From Hydrogenophaga sp. (lineage in GTDB: Bacteria > Pseudomonadota > Gammaproteobacteria > Burkholderiales > Burkholderiaceae), in the NCBI GenBank assembly GCA_025458545.1, contig JALOSH010000150.1, positions 1-6,197 of the forward strand: a stretch of 6,197 bases of DNA, written 5' to 3'. The position numbers were made by a program, and so were the translations under genes. This document shows, one piece after another, positions 1 to 5,995 of the stretch. The notes under the pieces are model-generated. The model was given only the letters and a program-made list of their open reading frames with translations. It was not told where the DNA came from and did not search any database. The stretch's first letter is position 1. The number at the start of each line of letters is the position of its first letter.

Positions 1-1162
1 CAGGGCGTAGTCCACGGGCGGAGTGCCGTCGGCATGGGGCGCGACCGGGTCGTCGTCTTCCAGCAGGTCTTCGTCGAGGTCTTCGTCTTCAATCAGCTGT
101 TGAATCCATTCCTCGTCGATGGTCTGCTTGTCGAGCAGGCGCTGCAATCGGGTACGAATGGCGTCCAAGGTGGCCACCACGGCTTCGGTGGACGAGGCCA
201 GAAGCTTGCGCAAGATGAGCCCGACCAGGTGCTTCTGCCGGCTGGGGAAGCCGTAGCTGAAATCGCGCTGCAGGTAGGCGGAGATCAGCTCGTAAAACCG
301 GACTTCCTCCTCTGACGGGGAAAACGGCGTGGTGAGCGCGTGGCGCTGGGTGTATGGCACGTACTCCAGCACATCGCGCCGAAGGGTGCGCTTGATGAAG
401 GGCTGCAGGCGGCGGCGCAAAGACTGGATGTCGCCATCGATGCTGCTGTACTGCGAGCGAAAGCTGCGCTCGTCTCCGAAGATCTCTTCATCAATGAGCG
501 ATGTGAGGGCCGTACAACTCCATCAAGGAGTTCTGCAGGGGTGTGGCGGTCAGCAGCAGCTTCTTGCGGCCGGCCAACGCGCGCTTGAGCGCCTGCCCGG
601 TTTCATGGCTCTTGCGGTGGGCGTTGCGCAGTTTGTGGGCTTCGTCGATGACGACCACATCCCACGGAACCGCCGCCAACTGGGTTTCCATGCGGGCAGC
701 GAAATGGATGGACATGACGCTGATGACGTCACGGTCCAGCGGGTCGTAAATGCCGCTTTCACGAAGCCGGTGCCAGGTGCGCGCATCGAGCACCTCGGCG
801 GGCAGGTTGAACTTGTCGGCCAGTTCCTGCGCCCATTGCTTGCGCAAGGCCGCCGGGCAAATCACCAGCAGGCGGCGCCTGCGCTCTGCCCACAGTTGGC
901 ACAGCACCAGCGCGGCTTCAATAGTCTTGCCCAGACCCACTTCGTCGGCCAGCACCACGCCTTTGCTCAGCGGGTTCTTGAGCGCGAAGAGCGCGGCGTC
1001 AATCTGGTGGGGGTTGAGGTCAACGCTGGCATCAAAGAGCGACTGCGCGAGGCGGTCTTCTTCAGATGCCGCACGGCGGCGCGTCAACTCCCACGCAAAG
1101 TACTTTGCGTGGTGCGCAGTGGTCCTGGCTGATTGAACATCCACCCCGATTTCACCCGGCAT
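1..1162 (-). pseudogene. SNF2/RapA-family helicase, frameshifted and partial at left edge
   Basis: Superfamily 2 Snf2-type DNA translocase. Numbering from ATG 1162: Walker A DEVGLGKT at about 73-80, Walker B box DEAH at 173-176, motif III TATPLQNS at 205-212. In frame, translation goes off at LMELYG, reads PHIAH and stops at 491-493. Dropping one base of the G run at 507-509 restores an open frame (LTSLIDEEIFGDE...) that runs 169 codons to position 1 with no stop and continues like an Snf2 core (SFRSQYSS, RRLQPFIKRTLRRDV, HLVGLILRKLLASS), ending in an acidic stretch. The second RecA lobe is beyond the window. Start: ATG 1162 has GGGAGG six bases upstream; an in-frame GTG at 1186 is less likely. 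Such helicases often accompany DNA methyltransferase or restriction genes, so a defence role is inference. A sequencing error is the alternative to a real mutation. Confidence 0.85.
1091..1112. repeat. perfect 22-bp palindrome inside the helicase gene
   Basis: The half-site CCACGCAAAGT is followed directly by its exact reverse complement. It lies within the helicase reading frame, over the codons for the motif HAKYFAW, near the protein N-terminus. It may be only a by-product of coding constraint, or an operator near the 5' end of the gene. No function can be assigned. Confidence 0.6.
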
Positions 1163-1338
1163 GTGCCGCCTCCCGACATGGTTCACCCTATGAAAATGGC
1201 AGCACCAGATTGCATGAGGCGCTGCGCATTTCCACCGAAGCTTCCATTAAGCCATGAGTCGGAGGAGCCTCGATTCAGACACTTCCGAAGGTCGATTCAA
1301 TTCGTTCTTACGACTGGTGTGCAAACTTCGAATCGCCA
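1163..1338. other. spacer between relaxase and helicase genes
   Basis: This 176-bp stretch separates the relaxase stop from the helicase start on the same strand. It carries the ribosome binding site of the helicase (GGGAGG), a 16-bp sequence repeated in inverted orientation upstream of mobC, and a second short copy of its core TCGATTCA at 1292-1299, 22 bp from the first at 1270-1277. It presumably also holds a helicase promoter, but no convincing -35/-10 pair was found. No clear terminator follows the relaxase gene, so readthrough is possible. Confidence 0.5.
1265..1280 (-). repeat. 16-bp inverted repeat flanking the mob operon, copy 1
   Basis: Read on the minus strand this is GTCTGAATCGAGGCTC, identical base for base to plus-strand 3115-3130. 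The two copies therefore stand as an inverted pair about 1.85 kb apart with the whole mobC-relaxase operon between them. Similarity does not extend outside the 16 bases. Confidence 0.7.
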
Positions 1339-2433
1339 TTACCGTGATGGATCGATATCGCGCGGTCTGGGCTGTGGTTGAGGAAGCTGTCTGGAATCGG
1401 GTTGATGCATTGGGCGTGGCTGCTGGTCCGCGCGCTCCAGCTTCCGTTGCTGCTCGTTCAATTGGCTGGCGGTCATCTCTTTGACGAACCTTGCGACATG
1501 CCCGGCCAATTGCCGGTCTGCCGCTTCGCCCGATTTGGCCAACGCCAGGCCGATCTGCACCCAAGCATCAACAGCCGCCTTCCTCGCCGGATGGTTCTGC
1601 ACTCCGCTTTGTTTGGATGATGTCGAGCGGCGCAGGCGCCCTTCTTCCCGGGCCTTCAAGCGCCACAGCGGATCGGGCTGGCGATGTTGGCCGCGCGTGG
1701 TTTGCCGCGTTGCCTCGGCCTCGACGCCATAGCCTCGCAACTTTTCAGCGAAGGTTTCTCGCCAGCGGTGAAGGTCGTTCTTGCGAGGGTTGAGGCGCTT
1801 GCCCAGCCGGGACACGGCACGCACGCTGATGTGCACGTGCGGGTTGGCCTGGTGGTCGTGCAGCACCATGACGTATTTGTGGTCCGACAGCTCGGCCTGC
1901 GCAAACTCCCGCGCAGCGCGCTGCACGATCAGCGGATCGGTGCCGCGGGGCATCGACAGCATGATGTTGAAGGCCTCGCGCCGTTGGCCTGGCTCCGCAT
2001 CGTCAGGGATGCGCGCGCCGCCCATGCGCCACTCATCAGCCAGATGGTGCAAGCTGTCTTTGCCTTGCAGGGTCTCCCCGCGCTGGTCTTCGATCTCCAG
2101 CCGCCCGTTTTTGCTGATGTAGCGAAAGTGCGCCGCAATTGCCGCCATGCTCCGCCCTCCCCCGGTGACTTTGACCATGACCTGCGGAGCACGCCGCACG
2201 ACTGTGGCTTCGATGCGCTGGCGGATGGCGTTGGCACGCTGGTGTGCGCCCGAAGCGCCCAGCTTGGGCTGGGGCTTCACCTGGACGATGCGGTTGCCCG
2301 GATAGAACAGGCGGTCACCCCAGGTGATGAGGATGCCGTCGAGCGAGGGGTTGTGAGGCGTGTTGGCGCCGTACGAATGACCCTGGACTGACGCTCGCGG
2401 AGACGAGCGCGGTTGGCCAGATGGTGGTTTCAT
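1339..2433 (-). CDS. VirD2-like (MOBP-type) relaxase, mobilization nuclease
   Basis: 364-aa relaxase that would nick oriT, stay bound to the 5' end of the transferred strand and pilot it through a type IV secretion channel. Seen: a motif-I-like AHFRYISKNG with candidate catalytic Tyr105; MLSMPRGTDP at 158-167, typical of VirD2-like enzymes; and the metal-binding three-histidine motif HDHQANPHVH at 192-201 (His192, His199, His201). The C-terminus (about 335-364) is rich in Pro and Gln and probably disordered. The N-terminal 80 residues precede the usual catalytic core and are unassigned. The start overlaps the mobC stop (ATGA), with AAGGAG upstream, so the two are translationally coupled. At 364 aa it is shorter than MOBP relaxases carrying a large C-terminal domain and has no helicase or primase domain. 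Family assignment is strong; the choice of Tyr105 is inference. Confidence 0.9.
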   Translation of the reverse strand: MKPPSGQPRSSPRASVQGHSYGANTPHNPSLDGILITWGDRLFYPGNRIVQVKPQPKLGASGAHQRANAIRQRIEATVVRRAPQVMVKVTGGGRSMAAIAAHFRYISKNGRLEIEDQRGETLQGKDSLHHLADEWRMGGARIPDDAEPGQRREAFNIMLSMPRGTDPLIVQRAAREFAQAELSDHKYVMVLHDHQANPHVHISVRAVSRLGKRLNPRKNDLHRWRETFAEKLRGYGVEAEATRQTTRGQHRQPDPLWRLKAREEGRLRRSTSSKQSGVQNHPARKAAVDAWVQIGLALAKSGEAADRQLAGHVARFVKEMTASQLNEQQRKLERADQQPRPMHQPDSRQLPQPQPRPRDIDPSR

Positions 2434-3029
2434 GGGTGGCTCCTTCGGTTGCCGGGCCGGATGTGGCCCCCTAGTTCTGCGTTGGCGGGGCGGCGCGGCT
2501 GCAGGTCAGCGAGCGCGCTGGAAGCGAGGTCGAGGTGCTGACGCACATCGCGCGCAAGGGTGTCGAAAATCAACCGGAGCGGCCTGGTGGACTCGTCTTC
2601 GCCTCGGCGCAGCAGCGTGCTCAGCTGATACAGGTTGCGGCTGAGGGTGGCCAGCTCTGCGGTGGATTCACTTAAGACAGCGATGTGCTCAACCCGACTG
2701 GCACCGCCTGTCAACACGGGTACGTGGGCCACCAGACCGGCCAGGTAGGCACCGCGCGACAGGCCTGCGGCTCGGGCACGGGCAGCCAATTGAGCGGCCT
2801 CCTCGGCGGTCATGCGGATCGACAGCTTGACGATGGCAGCGCACTCAGCCCCTTGGGGTACCTCAACGCTTCGAGGCTCACCTTCGACCACCGAAAGACC
2901 CAGATCGCGCGCGACAGCGCTGCGCACCAGCTCCGAGACGCTGACCCGTTGCGCCTGCGCACGGGCCACCAGCGAGGCCTTCAAGCCGCGCATTTCAACC
3001 GAAACGAAGTCGTGTGTTGGGGTGTTCAT
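2430..3029 (-). CDS. mobC: MobC-like ribbon-helix-helix relaxosome accessory protein
   Basis: 199-aa basic DNA-binding protein expected to bind oriT and help the relaxase open and nick it; such proteins often repress their own operon. Two ribbon-helix-helix-like segments are visible: residues 7-45 (strand DFVSVEMR, then two helices) and 66-102 (strand VKLSIRM, then helices through SRGAYLAGLV). The C-terminal part has a MobC-like segment with LSRNLYQLSTLLRRG at about 129-143. Start choice: ATG 3029, where the first ribbon-helix-helix begins. The frame is open up to 3197, but those 56 codons span the palindrome region and read as low-complexity non-family sequence. No good Shine-Dalgarno precedes 3029, so the start is the least certain point. 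It is the first gene of the mob operon and overlaps the relaxase start by 4 bases. Confidence 0.82.
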   Translation of the reverse strand: MNTPTHDFVSVEMRGLKASLVARAQAQRVSVSELVRSAVARDLGLSVVEGEPRSVEVPQGAECAAIVKLSIRMTAEEAAQLAARARAAGLSRGAYLAGLVAHVPVLTGGASRVEHIAVLSESTAELATLSRNLYQLSTLLRRGEDESTRPLRLIFDTLARDVRQHLDLASSALADLQPRRPANAELGGHIRPGNRRSHP

Positions 3030-3068
3030 GGGCCGACAAATGGAGGGGCGCGGAGCGCTTGTGAAACT

Positions 3069-3092
3069 GGCGGCAAGCCGCCTATCTCTGCA
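3069..3092 (+). other. candidate oriT nic region (hairpin plus nic-like sequence)
   Basis: GGCGG (3069-3073), loop CAAG, CCGCC (3078-3082) form a perfect 5-bp hairpin followed at once by TATCTCTGCA (3083-3092). MOBP systems of the RP4/VirD2 kind place the nic consensus YATCCTG^Y next to an inverted repeat; here the match needs one extra T. The resemblance is modest and the short stem could arise by chance in GC-rich DNA. Confidence 0.35.
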
Positions 3093-3114
3093 CTCACCCA
3101 TGAACCCAGTATTG

Positions 3115-3130
3115 GTCTGAATCGAGGCTC
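3115..3130 (+). repeat. 16-bp inverted repeat flanking the mob operon, copy 2
   Basis: GTCTGAATCGAGGCTC, an exact match to minus-strand 1265-1280. It lies between the nic-like hairpin and the 24-bp palindrome, upstream of mobC. Confidence 0.7.
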
Positions 3131-3133
3131 TGA

Positions 3134-3166
3134 CGCCGCTGGATTTGGGCCCAAATCCAGCAGGCG
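3134..3166. repeat. 24-bp perfect palindrome, extended by 4-bp arms
   Basis: The half-site GCTGGATTTGGG is followed directly by its exact reverse complement (3138-3161). The symmetry extends outward by CGCC (3134-3137) and GGCG (3163-3166) around one unpaired A at 3162. It lies about 105-135 bp upstream of the mobC start. The most natural reading is an operator or relaxosome site for a dimeric DNA-binding protein such as MobC, or a cruciform-forming element of oriT. The assignment to a protein is inference. Confidence 0.75.
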
Positions 3167-3190
3167 AACAGGCACCAGGCGGGTTGAAGA

Positions 3191-3294
3191 TGAGCACGTA
3201 CCGAGCAGCACTGCTCAGGACGTGAACAGACAGCGCAGGCAGTGATCAGCAAGCAAACAGCCACTGCACAAACTGATCAGCGAGTGACGAACAG
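3191..3294 (+). repeat. phased array of eight YGANCAG heptamers
   Basis: Heptamers close to YGANCAG start at 3191 (TGAGCAC), 3202 (CGAGCAG), 3212 (TGCTCAG), 3223 (TGAACAG), 3243 (TGATCAG), 3254 (CAAACAG), 3274 (TGATCAG) and 3288 (CGAACAG). Five match exactly and three have one mismatch. Start-to-start spacings are 11, 10, 11, 20, 11, 20 and 14, that is mostly one or two helical turns, and the units starting at 3212, 3243 and 3274 are exactly 31 bp apart. The array ends 29 bp before the stbA-like start. In R388 StbA binds 9-bp direct repeats spaced by 2 bp (11-bp period) upstream of its operon, so this array is a good candidate for the equivalent site. The sequence differs from the R388 repeats. 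Confidence 0.6.
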
Positions 3295-3323
3295 CCGACC
3301 AACGCCTGACCTGAAACCGAACG

Positions 3324-3743
3324 ATGAAACTGGTTCCAACCGATCCACCGGGCAGAAGCTCCCGCAAGGCCAAGCGCTTCGCGCAGGACATGCGGGAACT
3401 GCGCGCCCAGGGCTACACCTTCGAAGCGATCCGCATGGCCCTGGCTGCGGTCGGCGTGCAGGTGAGCAATGCGACCGTGCAACGCGAAGTGGCCAGGGCC
3501 ACCAAAGCAGCATCAGTTGCACAGGTCTCGGGATCCGGTGCGCATCCAGATGAATTGCCATCCGCTCTCACTCAGCCGCAGGTGTCCGCATCCCCACCAT
3601 CAACCACCGTGCACCAGTCACCACAGTTCGCATCTGTGGAAACGGACATGCGCAGCGGCAAAGAGATCGCCGAAGCGTTCGCCAGCAGCCGGATCACCAA
3701 CCCCCTGGCCCGCGCCAGGCTTAACGCAAAGGACCCGTCATGA
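3324..3743 (+). CDS. StbA-like small helix-turn-helix DNA-binding protein
   Basis: 139-aa protein with three parts: a basic N-terminus (10-20), a helix-turn-helix-like segment at about 18-60 (RELRAQGYTFEAIRMALAAVG, then VSNATVQREVARA, in which the last helix would be the recognition helix), and a Ser/Pro/Gln-rich linker (about 65-108) leading to a short C-terminal segment KEIAEAFASSRITNPLARAR. Size, place as first gene before a StbB-like ATPase, and proximity to a phased repeat array match StbA of R388, which binds repeats near oriT and positions the plasmid for segregation. No strong Shine-Dalgarno precedes ATG 3324; an internal ATG near 3390 would cut into the DNA-binding region, so 3324 is preferred. 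The stop overlaps the next start (ATGA). Assignment rests on architecture and synteny rather than clear sequence recall. Confidence 0.6.
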   Translation: MKLVPTDPPGRSSRKAKRFAQDMRELRAQGYTFEAIRMALAAVGVQVSNATVQREVARATKAASVAQVSGSGAHPDELPSALTQPQVSASPPSTTVHQSPQFASVETDMRSGKEIAEAFASSRITNPLARARLNAKDPS

Positions 3744-4492
3744 AAATCGCCGTCATCAATTTTTCGGGGAACGTGGGCAAAACCACCATCGCCAGGCACC
3801 TGCTGCTGCCCCGCATAGACGGCGCAGAGCTGTTCTCCGTTGAGAGCCTCAACGCGGCCGACGGCGAGGGCCATGCGATGCGAGGCCGGCAGTTTGGCGA
3901 GCTGCAGGAACTCCTGCAGACCATGGACAGCGCGGTGGTGGACATCGGGGCCAGCAACGTGGAGGAGTTGCTCGACCTGATGCAGAAGTACCAAGGCAGC
4001 CACGAGGACTTCGATGCCTTTGTGGTTCCCACGGTGCCAGCCCTCAAGCAGCAGCAGGACACCATCGCCACCCTGGTCGAGCTGGCTCGGCTGGGCGTGC
4101 CCCGTTCAAGGGTTCGGCTGGTGTTCAACATGGTCAGCAGCGCCGCAGATGTCCCGGCGCACTTCGATCTGTTGCGGGCCTTCCTCAAGGCGCAGCCCAT
4201 CGCCACAGAGAACGTGGCCTGCTATCTGGGCCCCAACGAGGTGTATGGCCGCATCCGGGGCAGCAATGCCGACCTCGCCACCCTGGCCCGTGATGACACC
4301 GACTACAAGAACTTGATCGTCAAAACCAAGGGCACCGCCGAAAGACTCGCCCTGGCCCAGAAGCTGGCCACGCGGCGACTGGCCAGCGGCGTGGTGCCCG
4401 AGCTCGATGCCTGCTTTGCGGCGCTCGGACTGGGGACGGGCGGTACAAACGACACGGTGCCACTGCACTCACCGACCCCATGCCCGACCTGA
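3740..4492 (+). CDS. stbB: StbB-like ParA/MinD-type ATPase
   Basis: 250-aa P-loop ATPase of the StbB branch of the ParA/MinD class. It opens with MKIAVINFSGNVGKTTIARH: the P-loop is SGNVGKTT (9-16) with Lys14 and Thr15. The signature lysine of deviant Walker A motifs (KGGxGKT) is replaced by Ser9. Walker B is AVVDIG (65-70, Asp68), and LVFNMV near 127-132 fits the nucleotide-base contact region. In R388 StbB is needed for conjugation and balances StbA in plasmid positioning; the same role here is inference. Start: ATG 3740, six bases after AAAGGA, overlapping the upstream stop. The last 13 bases overlap the next gene, and the final 18 or so residues (TGGTNDTVPLHSPTPCPT) look like an unstructured tail. 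Confidence 0.8.
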   Translation: MKIAVINFSGNVGKTTIARHLLLPRIDGAELFSVESLNAADGEGHAMRGRQFGELQELLQTMDSAVVDIGASNVEELLDLMQKYQGSHEDFDAFVVPTVPALKQQQDTIATLVELARLGVPRSRVRLVFNMVSSAADVPAHFDLLRAFLKAQPIATENVACYLGPNEVYGRIRGSNADLATLARDDTDYKNLIVKTKGTAERLALAQKLATRRLASGVVPELDACFAALGLGTGGTNDTVPLHSPTPCPT

Positions 4493-4950
4493 CCACGGCA
4501 CGCGAAGAGCTGATGGCGGTGGCCATCGGGCAACTGGGGGAGTTGCTGGATCGGATGGACACCCTGGCGCCCAACCTGGACGCAAGCCGCATGGAGTTGC
4601 TGATGACTAGCACCGATCTGGCAAAAAAAGTCGAGGCCTATTCAAAGCGCATGGATGAAATCACCGAGAACGCGAAGATGCAAACGGTGAAACACATTGC
4701 CCGCCGCGCTGACGAAATGGCACGGGGGACTGTGGACACACAGACCCGGGCCATGGAGGAAGCGGCACGTGTGGTGTTCCGCCATGAAGTCGGCCCGGCT
4801 CTGCAGCGGGTGACGTTGCCGCTGCAGGACGTGGCGGCCCTGGCCCGAAAGGGAGCACGCCCCTGGGAAGGGTGGCTGCTGCACGCCGCGACAGCGGTGC
4901 TTGCTTCGGCAATCAGCTGGGCGATGGCCGCCTGGCTGTGGCTTCGGTGA
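4480..4950 (+). CDS. StbC-position protein: helical, with C-terminal membrane segment
   Basis: 156-aa protein that I do not recognise by sequence beyond its place as third gene of a stb-like operon. Residues 1-125 are rich in charged and helical residues with few prolines and likely form long helices or coiled coil (for example LAKKVEAYSKRMDEITENAKMQ cut at either end, 48-68). Residues about 131-155 (HAATAVLASAISWAMAAWLW core) form one hydrophobic segment ending in Arg, which suggests a tail-anchored inner-membrane protein facing the cytoplasm. It starts inside the stbB reading frame (13-base overlap) with no clear Shine-Dalgarno, so it is probably translated by coupling. A role in linking the ATPase or DNA to the membrane or transfer channel is speculation. 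Confidence 0.7.
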   Translation: MPDLTTAREELMAVAIGQLGELLDRMDTLAPNLDASRMELLMTSTDLAKKVEAYSKRMDEITENAKMQTVKHIARRADEMARGTVDTQTRAMEEAARVVFRHEVGPALQRVTLPLQDVAALARKGARPWEGWLLHAATAVLASAISWAMAAWLWLR

Positions 4951-4967
4951 GAAGCCGCTGCCAAGTT

Positions 4968-5005
4968 CGCGCGAGCCGGCGGCAGCCGGCGAGCGCGTTT
5001 CGGAA
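4968..5005 (+). terminator. intrinsic terminator of the stb-like operon
   Basis: The plus strand can fold as CGCGC (4968-4972) with GCGCG (4993-4997), tandem G-A mismatches, then GCCGGC (4975-4980) with GCCGGC (4985-4990) around a GGCA loop, followed by TTTCGGAA. The hairpin begins 18 bases after the stop of the StbC-position gene. The T tract is short, so strength is uncertain. Confidence 0.55.
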
Positions 5006-5015
5006 TTTCTGGTGA

Positions 5016-5046
5016 ACCACACCGCCCAACGTTGGGGCAGTGTGGT
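5016..5046. terminator. hairpin between convergent genes, possible terminator for the DUF932 gene
   Basis: ACCACACCGCCC (5016-5027) pairs with GGGCAGTGTGGT (5035-5046), 11 of 12 pairs, with loop AACGTTG. It starts 11 bases past the DUF932 stop on the minus strand. Neither side has a strong T run, so it may act as a weak bidirectional terminator or as an mRNA 3' end stabiliser. Confidence 0.5.
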
Positions 5047-5057
5047 GTTGGACCCAT

Positions 5058-5918
5058 TCAGGCCTTGAGCTTGCGCATCTCTTCGGCCAGCACCCACAGC
5101 GCCCGATTTAGGCTCACGCTGCGGTCGATGCTGGCCACCGGGCGGGTGTGCAGGCGTCGGCCCTTGGCGCCGCGCCCGGGCTGGCCACCGCGCAACGCGT
5201 TCTCCTGCACCCGCTGAAAAGTGGTCCACAGGCTATTGCCGAAGTCTTCCGGGCGGCGGGCTTCGATCAACTGCTCGGCGGTCACCGGGGCCGGTGGTGC
5301 GCCCTCCCCCCGTTCACCGTAGCGCAGCGCCAGGGCGGCGGTGGCAAAGGCCTGTTGTTCCTCGCGCTGGAGCGGCAGGGCTTTCATGCGGTCAGTGGAA
5401 GCGTCCACCACTTCGAAGTCCTCCAGCACCCGGAACGCACCTTCGATCACCTCGTCCTGGATGTTGCCCTTGTGCGGGATGCGAATGTCATTGGTGACGT
5501 CGCCCACCACCAAACCGTTGCAACAGACGAATCTGAACAGACCCGAAAGCATCTGGTAGCTGCTGACGCCATCGTGGCTGTTGATCAGAATGATCTCGTT
5601 GGCCTCGGGCCGGGTGCTCACTTGCCCCGCGTGGCGCATGCGAATCATGTGCTTGGTGAACTCGGTCTTGCCTTCGATGCGGCTCTTGCTCTGGGCCACC
5701 ATGAAGGGCTCGAAGCCTTCCTGGCGCAAACCGCGCAGCACGTCGATGGTGGGGATGTAGGTGTAGCGCTCGGAACGGCTGCCGTGTTTGCCCTCGGCAA
5801 AGATGGACGGCGCGGCCCGGCGCATCTGGTCTTCGGCCAGCGGGGTTTCGCTGCGGATGACGAATGTGTTCTGACCAAAGCGGGCGGCCAGACGGGGGGA
5901 ATGGGCGGTAGAGATCAT
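5058..5918 (-). CDS. DUF932-family protein
   Basis: 286-aa soluble protein of the DUF932 family, found widely on plasmids, phages and integrative elements; its biochemical role is not established. Recognisable parts: INSHDGVSSYQMLSGLFRFV (112-131) followed by CCNGLVVGD, the most typical block of the family; upstream YTYIPTIDVLRGLRQEGFEP (52-71); and the C-terminal SIDRSVSLNRALWVLAEEM (263-281), which is also characteristic. Length is normal for the family, so it seems intact. Start: ATG 5918 with AGGAG seven bases upstream. It converges on the stb-like operon and follows, on the same strand, the partial gene at the right edge, from which a hairpin separates it. No catalytic motif or membrane segment is seen. 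Confidence 0.88.
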   Translation of the reverse strand: MISTAHSPRLAARFGQNTFVIRSETPLAEDQMRRAAPSIFAEGKHGSRSERYTYIPTIDVLRGLRQEGFEPFMVAQSKSRIEGKTEFTKHMIRMRHAGQVSTRPEANEIILINSHDGVSSYQMLSGLFRFVCCNGLVVGDVTNDIRIPHKGNIQDEVIEGAFRVLEDFEVVDASTDRMKALPLQREEQQAFATAALALRYGERGEGAPPAPVTAEQLIEARRPEDFGNSLWTTFQRVQENALRGGQPGRGAKGRRLHTRPVASIDRSVSLNRALWVLAEEMRKLKA

Positions 5919-5965
5919 GGTGATGCTCCTGGATCGAAGAATCGGGAAAGATGGAATGAGAGAAG

Positions 5966-5986
5966 CCGGGCGGCCGAACCGCCCGG
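5966..5986 (-). terminator. hairpin after the right-edge gene
   Basis: On the minus strand CCGGGCGG and CCGCCCGG form a perfect 8-bp stem around a five-base loop (TTCGG), followed by CTTCTCTCATTCC. It lies 9 bases past the stop of the gene at the right edge and before the DUF932 ribosome binding site. The pyrimidine-rich trail is not a clean T run, so termination is probably partial and the DUF932 gene may be in the same transcript. Confidence 0.55.
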
Positions 5987-5995
5987 TGTGTTGCG

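Larger units (their letters stand above)
3030..3323. promoter_or_regulatory. divergent control region and probable oriT
   Basis: This 294-bp non-coding region lies between the minus-strand mob operon and the plus-strand stb-like operon, the position oriT occupies in R388 (between stbABC and trwABC) and, with other genes, in RP4. From left to right it has a GGCGG/CCGCC hairpin with a nic-like sequence, one copy of a 16-bp inverted repeat, a 24-bp palindrome and a phased heptamer array. Divergent promoters for both operons must lie here, but no consensus sigma-70 pair is convincing on either strand. A weak -10-like AATACT lies on the minus strand at 3108-3113. The oriT call rests on gene context and repeats, not on a recognised oriT sequence. 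Confidence 0.65.

Noticed and set aside
491..520. Programmed ribosomal frameshift in the helicase
   Set aside because: No slippery heptamer, stimulatory hairpin or rare in-frame codon/stop arrangement is visible at the shift point; mutation or sequencing error is simpler.
329..1132. 267-codon open frame on the plus strand
   Set aside because: Antisense to the helicase motifs (Walker A, DEAH, TATP); no family features of its own.
1247..1564. Short minus-strand frame overlapping the relaxase 3' end
   Set aside because: Shares most of its length with the relaxase gene in another frame and has no recognisable domain or ribosome binding site.
1684..2391. 235-codon open frame on the plus strand
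   Set aside because: Antisense to the relaxase, including its three-histidine motif; a by-product of GC-rich codon use.
3030..3197. N-terminal extension of MobC by 56 codons in the same open frame
   Set aside because: The stretch runs through the 24-bp palindrome and the 16-bp repeat, reads as non-family sequence, and the ribbon-helix-helix fold starts right after ATG 3029.
3191..3294. CRISPR array
   Set aside because: The repeated unit is only seven bases with short, helically phased gaps, and no cas gene is nearby; it fits protein-binding repeats.
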